The translations under genes and the position numbers were made by a program. From CALHAX01 sp039816705 (lineage in GTDB: Bacteria; Pseudomonadota; Alphaproteobacteria; Rhizobiales; CALHAX01), in the NCBI GenBank assembly GCA_039816705.1, contig JBCBXF010000137.1, positions 1 to 8,795 of the forward strand: DNA of 8,795 nucleotides, written 5' to 3'. Of the stretch, positions 6,725 to 8,795 are shown in pieces. The notes under the pieces are model-generated. The model was given only the letters and a program-made list of their open reading frames with translations, had not been told where the DNA came from and did no database searches. Position 1 is the stretch's first letter. Each line of letters opens with the position of its first letter.

Positions 6725-6750
6725 TCCTCGTTCAAGCGACACTGTCGAGA
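6725..6750 (-). promoter_or_regulatory. Possible RNA-thermometer hairpin over the hsp20 ribosome site
   Basis: On the - strand, UCUCG (6750-6746) can pair with CGAGG (6730-6726), with one G-U, which covers most of the GAGGA Shine-Dalgarno at 6729-6725. A competing small hairpin, CGAC-AGU-GUCG, lies in the loop and overlaps the upstream arm. Hiding the ribosome site in a weak hairpin is how ROSE-type thermometers control hsp20 genes in rhizobia. The stem here is short and I do not see a clear ROSE consensus, so this is a suggestion only. Confidence 0.3.
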
Positions 6751-6786
6751 CGGTCCCCAAGTGGGCAACCGCTTTCTTTCACGCTT

Positions 6787-6815
6787 GATATAGGCGCGCA
6801 GTGACGACCTTACAA
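6787..6815 (-). promoter_or_regulatory. Promoter candidate for hsp20-DUF1150
   Basis: Read on the - strand, TTGTAA (6815-6810) and TATATC (6792-6787) lie 17 bp apart, or TTGTAA and CTATAT (6793-6788) 16 bp apart. This fits an alphaproteobacterial vegetative promoter. The CCTATAT around the -10 also resembles the -10 of RpoH (sigma-32) promoters in this class. It would start transcription near 6780 and give a leader of about 65 bases. It lies in the 143-bp gap after the preceding gene. Confidence 0.45.
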
Positions 6816-6858
6816 TGAACGAGGTCGCCGACCCTTCTCGTCGAGCAAAGCCAGTACG

Positions 6859-7503
6859 TTACGCTGCGACGGCGACTGGCGAAGGTAATGCTGCGTCACT
6901 CTCCTGAGAGTGTACCGTCGCGGAAGCGCGGACAGCACAGGGTTTCCGTGCCGAAAGAATTGCCTTGTCACACAAGCGAAGCGCATGGAGAGCGTCCGCT
7001 GACAGCATATCCGGCGAGCCTGCCACCGCGCCGATCGTGTCGAACCACAGCGCGTGCGTGAGTGCTTCAGTATCGATCGCGTCCACCGCACAGTGCCACA
7101 CGATGACCGCATGTTCGCTAAGGTGATTGAGACGCAGCGCGCTGAGCGTACCGACCTCGCCTTCAGGCCCATTCGCAAACACGACATCAGCGCGAGCCAA
7201 TGTATGCGCGAGTGAAGGCGACACCAGATCGCTCTCCTCGACACGGATAACCAACATCCCGAATGTATCGCGCACGTAGCGAGCAAGACCGGTCTCAAGC
7301 GCTTCGTCCGCTCCGCAAAGCATCACAAGTGTCCGCCCGCGCACAGCTGACCCCTCACCCCATGCCGCATTGATGCCGCTCCGGATCAGTTGAGCAACAT
7401 GACCAATCTCCGCATCCCTCGCGCGCGGTGCGCCGGACATAACCGGTGTAAAATCCATGCGTTGCGATGACGTGAACGATGCGTCTGTCTGGGAAGGTGT
7501 CAT
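6859..7503 (-). CDS. Unrecognised 214-aa protein, degenerate 2-hydroxyacid dehydrogenase NAD-domain-like
   Basis: I do not recognise a named gene. The ATG at 7503 follows GAGGAG (7511-7516, complement), and it lies 15 bp after the mtkB stop, so it belongs to the mtkAB operon. Residues about 35-166 follow, block by block, the NAD-binding domain of D-2-hydroxyacid dehydrogenases such as hydroxypyruvate reductase. These blocks are LIRSGINAAWGEG and VRGRTLVML, then RDTFGMLVIRV, LARADVVFANGPEGEVGTL and IDTEALTHALWFDTIGAVAGSPDM. The key residues are missing. The GxGxxG loop is replaced by LCGADEALETG (62-72), the catalytic Arg motif (NTARG in active enzymes) reads WHCAV at 136-140, and no catalytic Glu/His segment remains. 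The ends (1-30 and about 190-214) look disordered. It may be a pseudoenzyme or regulator linked to the serine cycle. The alignment is by eye; coding is likely because of its ribosome site, coupling and codon use like the neighbours. Confidence 0.7.
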   Translation of the reverse strand: MTPSQTDASFTSSQRMDFTPVMSGAPRARDAEIGHVAQLIRSGINAAWGEGSAVRGRTLVMLCGADEALETGLARYVRDTFGMLVIRVEESDLVSPSLAHTLARADVVFANGPEGEVGTLSALRLNHLSEHAVIVWHCAVDAIDTEALTHALWFDTIGAVAGSPDMLSADALHALRLCDKAILSARKPCAVRASATVHSQESDAALPSPVAVAA

Positions 7504-7518
7504 GTTCGTTCTCCTCAA

Positions 7519-8409
7519 TTATGCCGCTTGCGCCAGAACATCGGCAACCGTCTCACCAATGGCAGCAGGCGTCGGGGCAATGGTGGTCCCGACCTCTCGT
7601 AGGATTTCGACTTTCTCCGTCGCGCTCTCACCGAAAGCAGAGATGATCGCGCCGGCATGTCCCATGCGCTTGCCCTTTGGCGCGCTTAGGCCCGCGACAT
7701 AGGCCACGACAGGCTTGCGCATATGGTCGCGAATAAACTCCGCCGCCGCTGCTTCCTGCGGCCCGCCAATCTCACCAATCATCACCACCGCATCGGTCTC
7801 GGGATCGGCTTCAAAGAGCTCGAGCACATCGCGGAACGAACTGCCATTGATCGGATCTCCACCTATTCCGACACTGGTCGAAACGCCTATTCCGCGCTCT
7901 TTCATCTGGGCCGCAGCCTCATAACCAAGTGTCCCAGACCGCCCAACGATGCCAATGTTTCCAGGGAGATAAATGTGGTCCGGCATAATCCCCATGAGCG
8001 CCTTGCCCGGCGAAATCACGCCCGCACAGTTCGGCCCGATCAGTCGCATCCGCCGCTCGGAGCGATAGCGCCGCATGTAGCGTTTCACGCCCATCATGTC
8101 CTGCGCAGGGATACCGTCAGTAATCGAAACACAGAGCGCAATGCCCGCGTCCGCAGCCTCCATGATCGAGTCCGCCGCAAACGGAGGCGGAACCATCACG
8201 AGGGTCGCCGTGGCGCCGGTCGCCTCGACCGCGTCTTTCATCGTATCGAAGACCGGCACGCCTTCCGCAGTATCGCCACCACGTCCAGGCACAACACCGC
8301 CGACAACGTTGGTGCCATACGCCATCATTTCGCGCGTATGAAAGCCCCCGATCCGCCCGGTAATACCCTGAACCAGAACCTTGGTGCTGCGATCGATCAG
8401 AATGCTCAT
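7519..8409 (-). CDS. mtkB: Malate-CoA ligase beta subunit MtkB (SucD-like)
   Basis: With MtkA it forms malate thiokinase, which makes L-malyl-CoA from malate, CoA and ATP in the serine cycle of C1 assimilation. The 296-aa length equals that of Methylobacterium MtkB. The N-terminal CoA-binding domain has GITGRIGGFH (15-24), and GPNCAG is at 125-130. The second domain carries the phosphorylated His251 in GKRMGHAGAI. Sequence favours MtkB over succinyl-CoA synthetase alpha: SITDGIPAQDMM, VKRYMRRY, MGIMPDHIYLPG and DPINGSSF are MtkB-like, where SucD proteins read differently (for example GPNCPG). This distinction is from memory, so sucD remains an outside possibility. The ATG at 8409 has GAGGGAG (8418-8424, complement) eight bases upstream. 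The gap from the mtkA stop is 16 bp. An in-frame open stretch continues upstream to 8586, but it overlaps mtkA and is not coding. Confidence 0.9.
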   Translation of the reverse strand: MSILIDRSTKVLVQGITGRIGGFHTREMMAYGTNVVGGVVPGRGGDTAEGVPVFDTMKDAVEATGATATLVMVPPPFAADSIMEAADAGIALCVSITDGIPAQDMMGVKRYMRRYRSERRMRLIGPNCAGVISPGKALMGIMPDHIYLPGNIGIVGRSGTLGYEAAAQMKERGIGVSTSVGIGGDPINGSSFRDVLELFEADPETDAVVMIGEIGGPQEAAAAEFIRDHMRKPVVAYVAGLSAPKGKRMGHAGAIISAFGESATEKVEILREVGTTIAPTPAAIGETVADVLAQAA

Positions 8410-8425
8410 CAGTTTGGCTCCCTCA

Positions 8426-8795
8426 CTAGGCCGCAGCAACTTTGACGGAGCGTGACAGATCTTTCTGCCACGCATCGACCGCCCGCTCGGCCGCCTCAGC
8501 GAGCGTTGCCGCCCGGATGATCGGCAACCCGCTCTGCGCAAGAATTTTCCGCCCTTCTTCCACATTGGTCCCGGCCAGCCGAACAATCACGGGGACGTCG
8601 ACCTCAACGCTCTCGAGCGCCTTGACGACACCTTCCGCAACCCAGTCGCATCGGTTGATGCCTGCAAAAATATTGACGAGGATCGCCTGCACATTTTCAT
8701 CTGAGCGGACGAGCCGGAAAGCTTTCGCAACCCGCTCCGGTGATGCGCCTCCCCCAATATCGAGGAAGTTCGCAGGTTCCCACCGGCAAGCTTAA
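8426..8795 (-). CDS. mtkA: Malate-CoA ligase alpha subunit MtkA, C-terminal part (partial, apparent frameshift)
   Basis: This is the ATP-grasp partner of MtkB; only the C-terminal ligase domain (about 120 residues) is in the window. The frame ending at TAG 8428-8426 reads NFLDIGGGASPERVAKAF, then VQAILVNIFAGINRCDWVAEGV and VIVRLAGTNVEEGRKIL. These are the typical nucleotide and CoA-ligase motifs of the SucC/MtkA family; INRCDWVAEGV is the MtkA version. The end, DLSRSVKVAAA, is variable. Upstream of NFLDIGGG the frame breaks: the family has a conserved KLAGGEPANFLD segment, while the DNA gives KLAGG in one frame and EPANFLD in another. One missing G in the run at 8779-8781 (complement CCC) would restore it. 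Without that base, this frame meets a stop at 8795-8793. A base-calling error at the edge of the sequence seems the simplest cause. The first ~270 residues lie outside. Confidence 0.88.

Noticed and set aside
6716..6760. Upstream TTG start for hsp20
   Set aside because: The added 15 residues are unlike the family, and the ATG at 6715 has its own well-spaced GAGGA.
6821..6850. Possible terminator after the dehydrogenase-like gene (GGTC-GCC-GACC)
   Set aside because: The stem is only four base pairs with a 3-base loop and no proper U-run follows. Read-through into hsp20 cannot be excluded.
7504..7518. TTG start five codons before the chosen ATG of the dehydrogenase-like gene
   Set aside because: This stretch contains the GAGGAG ribosome site itself, so translation must start after it, at 7503.
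7519..8409. Annotation as succinyl-CoA synthetase sucD
   Set aside because: VKRYMRRY, GPNCAG, IMPDHIYLPG and the exact 296-aa length fit MtkB better. The choice is from remembered sequences, so a tree should confirm it.
7723..8445. Open frame of about 240 codons on the + strand opposite mtkB
   Set aside because: Its composition is Arg/His-rich and unlike a folded protein, and it mirrors conserved MtkB codons. It is a shadow.

Overview
The window is chromosomal DNA of an alphaproteobacterium, most likely a methylotroph of the Hyphomicrobiales (Hyphomicrobium/Methylobacterium type). Two things point there. First, the gene order rnd-lptC-lptA-lptB-rpoN-hpf-ptsN on the + strand is typical of Alphaproteobacteria. 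Second, the - strand carries a two-subunit CoA ligase whose sequence matches malate-CoA ligase (MtkA/MtkB, serine cycle) better than succinyl-CoA synthetase. The DNA is GC-rich and the codon use is even throughout. I see no insertion sequence, prophage, tRNA, rRNA or CRISPR array. This is core genome, not an island.

Layout, + strand. Bases 1-269 hold the 3' end of rnd (RNase D). Next comes a tightly packed lptC-lptA-lptB block (390-2809), encoding the inner-membrane anchor, periplasmic bridge and ATPase of the LPS transport machine. rpoN (sigma-54) follows after 64 bp. A 263-bp gap full of inverted repeats precedes hpf, the long ribosome hibernation factor, and then ptsN (EIIA-Ntr) at 5373-5840. 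A hairpin at 5880-5922 probably stops transcription from both sides.

Layout, - strand (read right to left from 8795). The 3' end of mtkA is followed by complete mtkB, then by an unrecognised 214-aa gene closely coupled to mtkB. That protein looks like a 2-hydroxyacid dehydrogenase NAD domain without its key residues. A 143-bp gap with a plausible promoter and a possible RNA-thermometer leader follows, then hsp20 and a small DUF1150 gene, which converge on ptsN.

How the genes work together. The left block combines envelope biogenesis with nitrogen/carbon stress control (sigma-54, ribosome hibernation, nitrogen PTS). The right block converts malate to malyl-CoA for C1 assimilation, and next to it lies a heat-shock chaperone pair.

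Both ends of the window carry an apparent reading-frame break (about base 32 in rnd and about base 8780 in mtkA). Errors at the ends of a contig would explain both better than real mutations. The most original candidate is the degenerate dehydrogenase-like gene at 6859-7503. The structured rpoN-hpf gap and the hsp20 leader come next.
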